From contig JAVUNC010000004.1 of assembly GCA_032173965.1 (NCBI GenBank), positions 60,613,501 through 60,677,500 on the forward strand: DNA of 64,000 bases, in the 5' to 3' direction. The notes under the pieces are model-generated. The model searched no databases. It saw only the letters and a list, made by a program, of their open reading frames with translations, and was not told the origin of the DNA. Positions 46,701 through 61,700 of the stretch are shown in pieces (position 1 is the first letter of the stretch; every line of letters starts with the position of its first letter). Origin of the DNA: Sitta carolinensis (taxonomy: Eukaryota > Chordata > Aves > Passeriformes > Sittidae). The position numbers and the translations under genes are program-made.

Positions 46701-49700
46701 CTATTCTGAATAACTGCATTTCTACCTGAATTTGGTTAATGGCTTATTCTGAAATCTTTAGTGCAAATAAATGCTTTATATCAAACAGGCAACATGCTTA
46801 CCACCCATGCTATGGGATACCCACACCAGAGGTCTGTCTCCAATCCCAGCAGCTTTGAGCTTGTCAAGCAGCTCACTGCTCCTGAAAGCAATAGACTTCC
46901 TGCAAAGAAAAAACAAATGCAGGCATCATGGAGCATGACAGGTTAAAAGGCAATGTTCAAACACAATTTTAGTGCTGCACATTTATGAAAGTGAATAAGG
47001 TAAACAAATATTAATTATTTAATTATTGTTTCTACATTGAAAAAGGCCAAGAACTTTTGTAATGATGGCTTCACAAGGACAACGGGAATTGAACTAAATT
47101 CAGTTTCTTGCTTTTGCTAGAAAGTTTTATTTTAATTTCGCTCAGCAAACATTTCTGTTTTCTTGACAAGTTGTTTTATGGAGTTTTAAGTGGTTTTATT
47201 TACACATTGTAGCAAAACAGTTTTTATTCTATGAAAGCAACATCGACACATAATGAATTTTACACCCTGCAATATGAAGAAACCTCATATACTTTGCTAA
47301 ACAATGCTCAAAATGTGGAGCAATGCAGAGAAATTTAAAAACTAAGTGCATGATCAACCAATACATTAAAAAGATCACAACTTATGTCAGTTATACTTGC
47401 CAGACAATAATCTCCAAATGCTTTGCACTGGAATAGTATGAAAGCACAATAATCTCCATTTTACAAATGAGAAGACTGAGCTCTGGAAAGGATAAGCTAC
47501 ACATTAAAGTTTGAAAATGAATCTGTGGTAGAACCAAAGCAAAACCAATGCCAATGCCCAATCCAAGCTTAAAAGTGCAGCATTTGCACTTTACATTACT
47601 TCTTGCAGTGTAACAAGAATCAAACATAGAAGGCCCTTGGGTAATGAAAACATCAGGATATGGGGGCAACCACTGTGCAAAATAATTCACTTGATCTCTA
47701 TTGGTCTCAGGATTCTCACTAGAAATTGCTTTCTAACACATATGAAAAGAATAATCAAATGTATCTTTTCAGTTGAACAGTATGCTCTAGGCTAGCAGAG
47801 AGACATAGAAATTCACTTTTGACACAGTGAATGAGACTGTACATTTAAAAGCAAAGCTAAGGATATTTTCCTACTGTGACCTCATTGTTCCTGCCAGTTA
47901 AAAATATCTTCAATATCTTTCATTTATTACTAACCATATAAAATTATAAAATATTAGAATTGGGTGACCATAAAGAGCAGGTAATGTAATTTTCCATGTT
48001 ATAATGAAAAAGATGTTATCTTAGGAAAAAAAAAAGAAATATATGTTTATTTCTTTTAACATACTTACTTTGGACAGACACAAGAAGAGATTTCTTAGAA
48101 TCATAGTATCATTTATGTTAAAAATATCTGTAAGATCAATGAGTCCAACTGTTAGCTCAAGGCTGACAGCCAAGTCCACCACATACCCACGTGCCTAAGT
48201 GCCTTATCTGTCTGTCTTTATATTACCTCCAGGGACTGGGACTCAAACACTTTTTTGGGCAATCTCTTCTAGGGCTTGACAATGCTTTTAGTGAAGATTT
48301 TCTTCCTAATATCCAATCTTAACCTCCCCTGGTGCAACTTAATTAATAAGACTGGAATTAAGCCAATTCCAGTCTTCTTTGGACCTGCCCAGGTAACCAC
48401 CTACACGCTTCTTACTGTCATTTTTCTGCCTAATTTCAAATAGGCACATTAACAGTCATGTGTTATCATTTTCTCCCTGCTTAACATGTTTTTTTAATGC
48501 AATAATTGCATTTATCTTTCATATAGCCAGAGAGAGGAGGGAATGAACAAGTACCAACTTCCTTGTCTATTATACACATGTTGAATTTTGTTCTTCCCTG
48601 GCCAAAAAACATTATTAATTTTCAGATTCTTAACCTGTAAGCAGCCATGCACACACCTCTGCTGCAGTACACAAGTCAAATTTACAATACTAGTTACATG
48701 CTTAGATATCTCCATAAATGTTTGAAGGATTCTGATTTAAAGAGCACTGAATTGAAATACCAAATTCTATTTGAGACAAAAAACCTTTACAGGCTCAAAG
48801 AGTTCTTATTTTTCAACATGTTTGGTGGTAGCATCTTCCTCTGACCTACCCTGTTCAAGATCAGTAAAAACACCATTCCTCTAGCAAGGGCAATTACATT
48901 CTGATTGAATCAGATACAGTTATTTATTGTATTTTATCATCAAAGTAACATTTGAATAAAAGTATGTTTGCATCAGAAATAGTGTGGCCAGCAGGACTAG
49001 GGGAAGGGAGGGATTGGTGAGGCAGCACCTAGAGTCCTGTGTTCAGTTTTGGGCCCCTCTCCACCACAAAGACAGTGAGGCTCTCCAGGTCCAGAGAAAG
49101 GCAACGGAGCCAGTGAAGGGTGTGGAGCACAAGTCTTACGAGGAAGGGCTGGAGGAACTGGGATTGATTAGCCTGGAGAAAACAAGGCCCAGGGAGGACC
49201 TTATCACTCTCTACAACCACCTGAAAGGAGGGTGTAGCTGGGGGGGGGGGGGGGGGTCAGCCTCTTCTCCCAGAGAACCAGGGACAGGACAAGAGATAAC
49301 ACCCTTATATTGTGCCAGGGAAGGTTTAGGTTGATATCAGGAAAAATTTCTTATCAAAAGCATTGTGAAGCTCAGAAACAGACTTCTCAGGAATTGTCTG
49401 AACCCCCATTCCTTGAAGCTTTTAAAAGGCATGTGGATGTGGCACATAGGAACATTGTCTTGTGGTGGCCTTGGCAATGCTGGGTTGATGGTTGTACTTG
49501 ATCATCTGAAGGGTCTTTTCCAAACTAAATGATTCTATGAAAATATATGTATCATTTAATCAGGAGTATAAATCCATAGTACAGTGATTTTTTTTTGCTG
49601 TGCTTATGAAGCATTATTGCATCACTTTAAAAAATACTCCCCTTATGATATAAAGTTGGTGTTGTATTTTCCTTAACTAATAGCATAATTTAGTGTCTCC

Positions 49701-52700
49701 CTTAACATGAAGCAGAACAGATTGTAAGAATTAATGAAATTACCACATGTAGCTATCCATGAGGCTAAAAACTTAAGCATACCTTAATGCCTATAATTAA
49801 TATTTTTCCTAACTTGATTTTTCAAAGCAACAGGAAAAGTTAAATTGACTCTTTCACACTGGGTCCCAAGGATCAGCTTTATAGGTCTATGTCCTGCACC
49901 TCCAAACTGCAGATGCTGCAATTGTTACCTGTGAGCCTCAACAGGACATTTTGCTTTCCAGTCACTCAAATGGGTGTCATACTCCACAGATATGATTCTA
50001 AGGGAAGGACAGTCTGAAGCAAGCCACGTCTAAATTAAAGAAAAGCAAAACCAAAAGGAGTTTATAACTGAGGTACTTACACTCTTGAAAGCAACGAAGA
50101 AGAGATGTTACAATATCAAGCAAGACTTTTGCTCTTCAGTTAATCCCCAAATACATTTTACACCAGGATTATCATTCTTTCTATCATTCACATGCTGGTG
50201 AACACTACATTGTTCCTGAGCCACAAAGCAGGCAAAGAAAGAAGATTCATCTCTAACTTGTGCATTCCTGGCTCCCTCTCCTGGGTAAAACAAGAGTTAC
50301 TGAGTCTACCAACAGGACTGATCAGTTCAAGTTTCAGAGATACTTTAGTGGCTATACCAGTGTGAGTTTGCTTGGAGCAGTATTTACTTATTCACCAAAA
50401 ACACTTAAATAGCAATCTGCACAAAGTAAGGTACTCGGACACCTAGATAAGAAAGGGAACTTAATTTAAAGTGTTCTATAAATCTCCTCAGCAGTAACAT
50501 TCCATTAATAAAAGGAAAAAAAGAAAGAAGAGAGAAAAAGGAAAATGGCAATTGCCTCCTCTTTTGCTAGCATGTGAATGATGCTGAGAACACAAAACTT
50601 TGCAGGGATTTTTCCCTGCAAGAACAAAAAACAACTCATTAACAAAAATTTATCATCAGGAACTTGAAAACTGCCACTTGTATAACAATTTACAAATAAC
50701 TGAATTCAAAACCGACATCTGCCAGACAGTGTCCTTCTAGGTGCTCAAAACAGCTCTCATGAATGTGAAAACAGCAACCACATGTGAAAACATTTCTGTC
50801 TTTTTACCTTTGGCCAGCACTGACTGTAGTCCTCTTCCCCTTCCGAGGCTTTTTTATCCAAACGCCGGTCAATGTCTTGCTGTCGCCAAGTTTTAAATGC
50901 TGCTCCCAAAAGACCATGAATGAAAAGGATGTCTGCTCTGATAGGCTGGCTGATGAACCAAAAAGAAATTTTAAGAGATATGTGGAATGCGTTCTTTTAG
51001 CAAACTGGAACTTTTAACCTAAGGGATGCCAAAATGCTTTTTTTAACAGTACACGTGATTTCTTATCTTATGGACAACACTGAATGGTATTTCAAAGAGC
51101 ATACTCAGATTAAAACAAAACCTAGGGAACTACACAGAAGAAAGATACAAAATGAGGTATAGAAAGTATCCACCTCACAAATCATAATTTTCTGTAATTC
51201 TTTCCTGCCAGCTACTGTTCATTTGGCTTGGCAGCTCCAGCCTTATCATCACTGGATCTTCACTGTAACTGGAGTAACACCAATGACCCAGAGAATAGTT
51301 GCTACTAAGTGACACCCACACTGGAGACTGCTTTAGTCCCAGACACACAATCACTATCACTAAGGATGAAAATGTACTATATCTTAGGCCAACATGTGCT
51401 GCTGCCAGTAGAATAATTACAAGGCACTATATCCCAAGACAAAGTCCGAAGGTTACACGGTTGCAACCCACACAAAGCAGTAATTAATTTCATGGTTTGT
51501 GCTGAGATTTTCCATGCACTATAACAATACTCTGTCCACATCAATGGACTGCTCCAATTCTTCTACTTAAGAATATAAAATCAGTCCTTTCAACCCACCA
51601 AAGAACAGGAGGGGCAAGGTAACATCAGTACAGCAGCCCTCTGAGGTCAACTCTTCCCAAGTTTTATAACAGAACAGTAGAACAAGTAACTCCACATACT
51701 AGCCTGTAAAATGACTCCCTCTACTTTACCTGCTACGATATTGTGGATGTAAGACATAAACACCATCCGGATATTTTTCTTTCACCACGTCCCTATCTAG
51801 ATTAGCCAAAGCTCTGGATGCATGGGAAGACTGAATGACGTGTGGGGATTTCATTACTTCAGCAAGTACAGACACCCAACCTACATTGAGAAAAGGAAGT
51901 GCAAGGTTAACTAATAGAAACATCATCTGAAGAACAGAATTCAGAAACATCAACCATCAAACTGTACATCTGAAAATAGACATTAAAATTTAGGAATTGT
52001 AACATCAAAATAAATTGTTTCAATCTGCTCTTTACCTCAGGAAAGTCAAGGCTAGGTAAGCAGACTCTCCTACATTCAAAAATTCAGATGCATTTTACTA
52101 CTGTTCAGCTTACAATCTGAAAGAGAACCCCTTCTCAGAACAAAAAAAAAAGTGTATTGGCAGGTCAGTATAGCTGTAGTAAGAACAGATTTCAGATCTC
52201 GTTTTGCAGGTAAAATACCAGGAAGATAAGAGACAATGAAGCTTAAAGCATAAGAAAGGCATTGAAAACAACCTACAGGAGAAATGACAGGTAAAAAAAA
52301 TTGATGCTTGCTGTGAAAGTACAATAATTTCTAATTTTAAAATCCAGCATAAGAAAAACTCTGTATGTGATTAAAATATCTTTGCTATTCTAAAATTTGT
52401 ATACTATTTACATGTCAGAAACGTAAGACAATTAAATTGGATACAACCCTCAATAAAATTTTAGATCAAAAATACTATGACTTACAAACACTTTATGACA
52501 TTCTACCCAAGGTGTAAAATTTTCTTAAACATGGATGGAAATTGTCATAGACTACTGGGAAATGTAAAGGAATATCTTTTACGTGCATATGAACATGTGT
52601 TTCTTTAAAATCCTGATAAATCTTATTGCCTCTAGCAAAATTTGCCTATAAATCACAGTTACATTGCAGTCAAATCCATAAAGAAAACCTGAGAATTTAC

Positions 52701-55700
52701 TTCATGTTGTTACTAGTATACTCAGTAAGCTGCGAATTCAAGATTGCTCACTGTAGACTGAGGAAAAGAACAAACTGACATTTGAGTTTTGCCTTAAACA
52801 AACAAAACTGCTAGGACCTTTGAGGACTTTGATTTTTTTTTTTTAAGAATAATGTATTTGAATTATGTTTCTAAGCAGAATATATGCTGACCACTGTGAA
52901 GGTTGTACTTAACAAGAATACCATCTAAAGGCTACTTTGAGTTCTCCAAACACAATGGAAGACTGCCAACACAGTCTTGACTGAAATTAGCTTGGTCTCT
53001 GGTTTTGCATTTCTCTTAAATGAGCCAAGATCAAGAGCCAAAAATAACTGTTCAGAGTAAAAAGTAGGTGTTGTGTGCCCCCTCCCTGTCCTCTCCCCCG
53101 ATACCCCACTACAGCTACTACACAGTGCAACACTGTTTTTATTTTTCTTCCTGTCCCAGCAGTTTTTGCAACAAAAAAAGCCTTAGAGGGTCTTTCTTCT
53201 TATGCATCATCCAGCAGTAAAAGAGAAGCTTTATCAACTCTGGACTAACAGTATCCAACTGCTCATCTCTGGAGTCTGATTGACTGTCTAAAACTTTTTG
53301 TACTGCGAGCTCTGTCCCAGGGAGCTGCTGACTCTCCTGTTTCAATCACTTCTTCTACATGTATGGTTTCAACAATCATTAGAATTGAAGAATGATGCCA
53401 GAGCTCAGGACAAAGGTCTTTATAGTCCAGGTGCCTTTCTTCAGAAGTGAGCAACATGGAAGCTGCAGAACAATATAAGGACAGAGCAACAGAAGGGCAA
53501 TTATACAGTTCTGATTCTAGTCTATACCCTCAGATTTTCTGCAGTCAACTTGGTTTGCATGTGTAGAACTCTATGGATTTTTCTTTTCATGAATCTGTCT
53601 CATCACTCTTTGAAGCTTTGTGAGTCTTCAACTACCATGTTTTATTCTGGTAATGCAGTATATGGAAATACTATTTATTTGTTCTGTCTTTTTATAACTT
53701 AATGTACAAGAACCTTAGGTCTTGCATTAAAACAAAAAGCAGATGACCTTTCCCTCCTTGCCTTCTCTTATGTCAGTGAAGAGAATTTTATAAATCTCTC
53801 ATATTCTTGTTCACTTGCTTTTTCCATGCTAAGTATCTTAGTCTAGTTATTTGTTCTTCGTATCACAGCCACTGCAAATTTTTAATCACCCTCACCTTCT
53901 CCTGTGCCTTTGCTACTTCTCCTTTGTGTAAAAATGCACACCGTATTTAACAGGCAGACAACAGCTTGGATTTATAGAACAGCATATTGAGATTTTCTAT
54001 TTATTTATTTATCTGAAACTTTTGGAGTAGAAATCTACCATTGAGACAGCTTTCCTTTTACCTGCATGTACTATGGAGGAGTGAAGACGTTCATCCAAAG
54101 CCATATTCCCAATAATGCGGATTATGTTCCTCTGTATCTTTGCTGAATCTTTACGTAGCTGGTATATCCTCTGCAGTAGCTGGAGGCCTCCTTTAGCTTC
54201 AATTTTATCACAGTGAGAAGAAATCTGGCACAGTAAATACAGTGACAATATAATACTGAGTAAATACAGTAATTTACATGGTAAATACAGTGACAATAAA
54301 TAGATGTCCTGCAAAAGGTTTTTTAGATGCTGTTAATTCATAAATTAGGGAGTTTTAAGAAGCAGGTACAACACAGCCCTTGTTGCACAGGAATTATTAT
54401 TAATCTAGAACTTATTATGCCATATTTGAAGAGGAAATGTATTTCAATATGCAAAATGCATAATTCCTATTAATTGACAACTTGAAAACCTCTGAGTACC
54501 ACCTCTCTACCCTTCTTCATGTCTAAGGGAAATGAAATGGTCTCCACTTGGCATGATCAATTTTTAACTCAAGTCCAAGAGCCTGAACAGGTCAATTGTC
54601 TGCATTTGTTAAGCACTATCTCAACCAGAGTCACTTGTCCATCACCCAAAATGCAATCATTATAATTCCTTCTCTTCAAAATGAAAGTTTTTTCACATTC
54701 CAAATAGTACTGCTATCATTACTGATCCAAAGGGCAACAATTTAGTCCCGATGAATGCACATGGTAACTTTGGAACTGCTGATATCCTCAAGTCTGTGGC
54801 TTTCAACAGCCATCTGGAATGAGTACTGCAACAACTTGCTTAAACTAAAAATCTAGAATATAACAAATTCTAGACTAAGTCAGAATTTCTACGTATATGG
54901 AAGATGTGAAAAGAATACCGGGAAACTGCACACTTTATCCATCCCAACTATCAGTAACCATTTGGCACGCTCAATGCTGTTTTTTTCAGTGTTCTAGGCT
55001 TCTGAAAAATTAAGGGTACACAGAAGCATGTAGCAATGGCAAAAAAGAAGCATCACTGTTAGAAAATGTCTTCCATACTCTTCATCTGTGTCTGCAAAAA
55101 ACAGAATGGTCCTGGGAAGGCCACTGTATTAGCTGCTTCCTATGCAATATTCTGCCTAAAGAATACCTTTGTGTATGGTGCATTCTGTTCTGGTTTCTGA
55201 TTACAGTGAATTCATGACACCACCTTGCTTTGTGAAAACCTGGCATTAGCGTCTCAGAGCTGCCCTTTTACTTCCTGAAAGATACCTACAGGTATAGCAC
55301 AGGGCAACTTGTAAAGGCAAATTAGAAACAACACTTATATACACCTCCCCCGTGAGAAAAAACCCCTACTTTGTTACAGGAATGTGTTCATTTCACACCC
55401 CTCTCAGTTGTTTAAACATTGTAACAGAAGGAGAAAAGAGCAGGAGACAAGAAAATGCCAACTCCGTCCCAATACATGAGAGTGTATTAGAAAGGAATGT
55501 CTATAAATGCAGCTTTTCAGCTACAGTCTAAAGACAAATTACCTTAGAATGCTGTACTAAAGCCTGCAAGCAAAAGAGTTCCACTGTCTCTGAAGGGATT
55601 TTACTCAATGTCTCACAATATGGAAGTCCATTTCCACCAAAACACCATAAGCCTCCCTGAAATGAAAAACCGTAAAAATAGTAATACATTTCAAACGGCT

Positions 55701-58700
55701 ACATAAAAAAAAAGGATTTCTAATCTAGAATGTTAAGTGTGTAATGATCTATAGAAATTGCTTTAGAGTGCACAGCATGCATGCACTTTTCAAAATGTGC
55801 AAATTACACAACAGTACATCATAAAATTATTTACTATTTTTAACTAGAAATATTAAATACGATTTCAGTGTGTAGTCTCCTTAGTCTATTAACTTCAAAA
55901 CATATATTAAAGGGGAAAAATGTAGTATTTTCATTTTGTTAATGAATGTCATCTTTTAAGATCATTTGCTTAAGCATAAAAAAGCAAGAATCAGAGTAAC
56001 TCTAAACTTGCAAAACTTAAGAAGAGGAGGAAGAACGGTCTTCAATATGTGGCACAGCCTCAGAAGACCAGTCTCTCAATCACACAACAGAAAGGCCAAC
56101 ATAACCTCAATAAAAATTAAAATACTTCCAAGTGTGGTGTCTTACCAAAGCTCCCTTTGTAGCACAAGCTCTGGCTGTAAAAACAGTAAAGGAGTGATAG
56201 TGTAAAAATAGTGCACATAACTCTGTCATAGAAAATAAAGAGTTATTGCACTGAAAACTGTAAATGAAGACTGGTAAGAATTGTTATTAAAATGACATTC
56301 ATTTTGGTTATTGCATCTTATAAAAAATAACAATCACTTATTAAGTCAGAACTTTTAAACAAAAAATAAAATTCACAAGAGATAGTGGATGAAACTGACA
56401 TTATTATTATTTTAAAACAATAATGGCAGTTTAAATGACATTCTTAAAGCCACTTAAGAAGTTGTTGCACAGACGTAGTTGAAGAATTCCTAGATCCAGG
56501 TCCAAACAAACCATAAACTGCTCCAATTCTGGTTTGGTAACAGGGACCTATTTCAGAGTGGCACTTCAGTGTGATGTGGCAGAGCTTATTCTTTAAGGTG
56601 TGCTAACAACCTACCATTTTACTAGAGACTTAAGAGAGGTTCAATAATCTTATCAGGAAAAGAACATTCAAACAACAGGGAGATGAAATGTGAAAAATCA
56701 TTTTATGAGCACTACAAGGGGAAGGAAAGTTTTTGGACAGAGTTTGAAATGTCTGCTTAATGGGAAAGCTTGTAAGATATAATCTTTAACTACACCTTTC
56801 AACTAGTAGAGCTGGGAAATATAAACAAGCTTTCAAGCAGACGAGAGACAAGAGATTTTGCTCATGTTCTACAATCACAAAGTGTCTGTATTTCTCTTCC
56901 TCTTACAGTGATCAAAAACATGGAAAAAGATTTGTATCTTTGGGCTCTGCAGGAACAAAGAACCCAAACAGTTCTGTTCTGCAGATGGAAACTCACCCTT
57001 TGTGCAGCAAGAGTGTGGCTACTTTCACGTAATGCAAGAGATGTGAAGTACTGGACACATGGATCAAGACCAGTCTGAGGTAAAGATATCAACAACAAGC
57101 GAAGCTCATCTTCTATGGGATAATCCTGTGAGAAGTAAGCACAAACAGCTTTTAGGTTATTTTGTTCAAAGCATGAAGCAAAACTCGGAAGAGAGAAATA
57201 TTTGCGATAATGGAATCAGCCATACTAATGAGGCCATAAAGTATGAACCCTGAACTTAAGTGCTCTGCAACTTCAGTTTAATAGTTTTATCTTTAAAGAC
57301 TTTGGAAACTGATAATTAGAAAACCACCAAATAAATGAAAAAAAGCAAGTTTTACACTTCATATTTTGGTGACCTTATTCTATTGGTTCTAAAGAGCAGA
57401 AGAAAAACCAGTTGCTCTTGGCAGAGGAAACTTAAAAGTTCACCCTTAACTACACAGAAATTTTTATAGTATCATAAAATATTTGGAATTGCAAGTGAGC
57501 CACAAGGATCATAGAGGTCCAACTCCTGGTCCTGCACAAGACCACCCCAAGAACCACACCATGTGCTGAGAGCATTGTCCAAAAGCTGCTTGAATTCTGT
57601 CAGGCTTATGGCCATGACCACTTCCTTGGGGAGCCTGTTTCAGTGCTCAACCAGCCTCTGGGTGAAAAACTTCCTGATATCCACCTTAAACCTCACCTGC
57701 CAGAGCTTTGGGCCATTCTGTCAGGCCCTGTTGCTGGTCGCCAGAGTGAAGAGACTGGTACCTGTATCTCTGCTTCTCTTCGCAAGGATGTTGTAACTGC
57801 AACAGTATCCCCTCAGTCTCCTCCAGACTGAACAGACCAAGTGATCTCACCCACACCACACAGCTTCCCCTCAAGGCCCTCCATCATCTTTGCTGCCCTC
57901 CTTTGGACACTCTCTAATAGTCTAAAGTCTTTTTTGTACTGTGGTGCCCAAAACTGCACACAGTGCTCAAGGCCAGATCAGAGTGGGGCAATCACCTTCC
58001 TCATTCAACAGCTTGTAATGCTGTGCTTTTGGTGCTGCTCCATTAAAATGAATAAATTACTAGTAAAAAATAAAGACATTTCTTTCAAGGTTTTGTCTAG
58101 AAAATTAATATAAGTATTTGTTTAACAATCCATATATTGATTGATAGACTCAAAGTAATTTTCTTTGCCCACAGTCATTGAACTTGATGTTATTCTAACT
58201 CTTTGATAAAATCAGAGCTGGAGACTTATTTGCGTAGAGTTGCCACAATGATTTGCTTCAACTTCCTAAGCAGCAGATTGGCAACTCTTAGCTTCAATCA
58301 CCTAGCAATTATACTGCTGTATAAATATATCCACAATCACAGACTAGTGTAACCTAGTATTTAAGGACTGACAGGTACAGATTCACTATCACATAATGTT
58401 ACAAAGGCAAGAAAGCAAAAACCGAGAATATCACACCCAATCAAAGCTGATATTCAGAGTTCTACTGGTTAAGATTCATAGGTATTTTCTGACAGGGCCT
58501 TCTGCCTCTATTCATTCTCTTAGCATCACAAAACACCTTGCATATTATATTTCATATGCCAGTTCTGTTTATTGAAGAAGCTGACTCCTCAGGCCATCAT
58601 ATATATAATATATACACACATAGTTAAAACGTGTTAAGTTAAAAATTAACTTAAATAGAAAACAAGGCTAAATTTATCCACTAAGGATCTTCTGGCACCC

Positions 58701-61700
58701 AAAAGCTGGCAGTGAAGAGGTGGGCCTACAGCAGAGCACCACAGTAGTACTGAGGGGGCAAAGGCCACTGGGAGCATGCTCTGTGTATAGGATTCTGTCA
58801 GTGTCAACAAGAAAATACAAGATGATTTTTTCACATTGCCTACTGGGTCGAGACAGTAGTGTATGTCAGACTGGTAACTGGCTCAGACTTCACTGCTTGT
58901 AAATATGTCATGTGGATATACAGTCCAAGAATAATAACTGACCAATGCTTCCAACTTCATTTCTTTCCATCATGCCACTCCCTAATGCAGATATACCCCA
59001 TGGGTATATAATATATTACAGTTTTGTATTTTGGTATTTTACTACTGGTCAGTTACTTTAGAAGAACTATGCTTTCAACAGTGTAATTGAAAGCAGAAAA
59101 AAAGAAGCAAGCAACTAAGAATCATCTAATATCAACTTTTACTTTACTTACAGTCTTTATTTTTGGCAACGGTGGTGGAGGCAGGAAAAAGCGAAGGTCA
59201 ACATCTTTGGATCGAGCCAAACCTATAGCAGTCCTTTGATCACAGGTTTGAGCAACTGTGCCATACTGATAATCTGTTGTACAAGAATTTCAATGTTAGG
59301 GTTAAAATTAACCTTAAATGCCTAATTTTGTTTTAAATATAGTTTGTGATCTACTTTGTAAATATACTTGAAAAGAAGAACCATCTCTCTGCAGTCTACT
59401 TAAAAAAACCCTTTGATTTTCTAACCACAAGTTAAAAACTGCAGATGTTAGACCCATGTCAAACTGAAGGAAAAGAAAATATAACCCTTGAAGTGGATCA
59501 ACGCTTTTTTCTACAAAAATTTGCTTCTATTCCCATTACTGTTATACAATTCTAGAACAAAACTGACAAGCCATTTACAATATACTTTTCACAGTCATAG
59601 ATTGGCAACACCTTTCCTTTGGTGGAGATCATCTATACTTACAAATGGAACTCACTGGATCTGAACACTTTTGTCCTAGCTGAACACTTTGTCCTAGGTG
59701 TGAAAAATTAGCACATACTTTCAGTTCTAAACTTTCTTTGACTTGGTTTTGAAATACCAGGTTAAAAAAAGTCTGTTTACCCCTTGAGGCAGTTGGCAAG
59801 AATAATGAGTGTTTCTGAAATGTCCAATTACTACAACAATGAGCACTACAGAGAAAGGGAGATAACAAAAGGCAACTAAATTCCTGATACAGGACATACA
59901 TCTTGTGCTCTGAAATCACCTTATAACAGTATTTTTCTACAAAGAACAAAGCTCACTTTTGATACATCCTAGCTTTCAGACATTTTCAAATGCAGTTTTC
60001 TGGTGTAAATTCCCTGTAGGAATTATTCAGAATTTTAAAGAGGCAATTTGAAACAAGATAAATCCCATGGTATGGAATAGCACTGGAAAAGTGAAGGACC
60101 CACAACTGACTAGATTACCAAAATGAGAGTCCAGAATATGTTACCTAGTTTATGTAGCCTGGTGATGGAGAGGAGGAAACACAAATACACATACACACAC
60201 CTCCCCTTTACTTGGGGTTTCAAGGATATTTGCTGCTACAGCAAGAGGAAGAACTTATTACTATCTTATTACTCGCACTGTGTCATGGTATTACCAAAGA
60301 ACAGCTACTTGAAAAGTAAATAATTCCCTCACATTTTCAAGTGGGGGAAGTTTCAGAGCATATTTATGCTTCTTGCAGCTACCAGCTTTTCTTCTCGTTG
60401 TCTGCAGACTGGGAACAGCTAACTGAGACTCTGGAATTTCTGGGACAAATGAGGTTACATCAGCATACATTACCATGCCAGTGACTGTTGCTTGCCAGGT
60501 CTTGTACAGCCTGCAGTCGGATTGCTTTGTCTTCTGACTGACTTCTCTTTAAGAGAAGCCATAAGGCACACTCATGATCTTCTCCATCAAAGGTACTGAA
60601 CTGTTCTTTGACCAGAAAACAAAGAAATCCAAGTTATTATTAATGAGCATTTTAACCAGCCATGTTTCTATTTGTGGAGTAAGGAAATATGTAGGAGTTT
60701 AAATATTTGAATAATACTCATTCACAGTAATTTAGAGTGTAACATTTTAAGTTAGTATAATAAACAATGAGAGAATGACATCAGTAAAATGCTGATCCTA
60801 AAATGGTGAGTTTGACTCATTTTAGTGGCACCAAGTTGATATTTCATATATCTATGTGACACACACAATCCCTGGCTGGCGCTTACCAACCAGAATTATC
60901 AGCAGAAGCTGCCAATTATTAGCAGCTCTTGAGGCTCTGACCTTGAAGAATTAATTTCATAAGATGACAGTGGAGATGCATATTGCTATAATCATTTAAC
61001 AGAGAGTTAAATGAGAATAGAAAGTATGCCTCAGTGGCAGTGTCTCTGATACAAAAGGAAACTCTTACTTCAAATTACTTGAAAAGCCAGCAACACTGTT
61101 CCAAAAAACTGGGCTGCTTTCAGTTAATACTGGCAATTTGGATGAATGCATACACACTTTTCTGAAATGAGGTTTTGGGTGTATTTCATCCCACAAACAC
61201 CTTTTTTACACAAAAATTATACCAAATATTAACTTGGTATGCTAACTTTTAGATCTCTTCTGGAACAAGGGAAAAACCAAATCTCCTCTTAACCATCACT
61301 TTCATTTACTTTAAGAGAAGAAATTGTTTTACCACACAGAAAATAGACAACTGACTGAAAATCCATATAAATATAGAAATTATAAGATACATTGTCACTA
61401 TTTAGAGAACAAAAGAACCTGTTAACTTGGTAAGAAAAAATGTTTTACTTCCTAACTGCCCTACTTTTTACTGTTAAAAAATTAATCATAGATAAAGTCC
61501 TGCTTTCAATACCTACCATTAAAAGGTCTCCGGAAGATTCTAGCTTCTGCTTCTAGAATTTTCCTCACTGCTTTATGGATTTCTTTTCTGGCTTTGTATG
61601 CAATCCCTGCAAGAGTATTTTTATATTACTGGAAGTCTGAAAGACACTTCCCTCACATCATTTTTCGTAAATATGAAAAAAGAAATACACATATACATAT

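Noticed and set aside
57563..57874. Several open frames of 60-80 codons
   Set aside because: They lie within a degraded CR1 fragment and show no intact reverse transcriptase.
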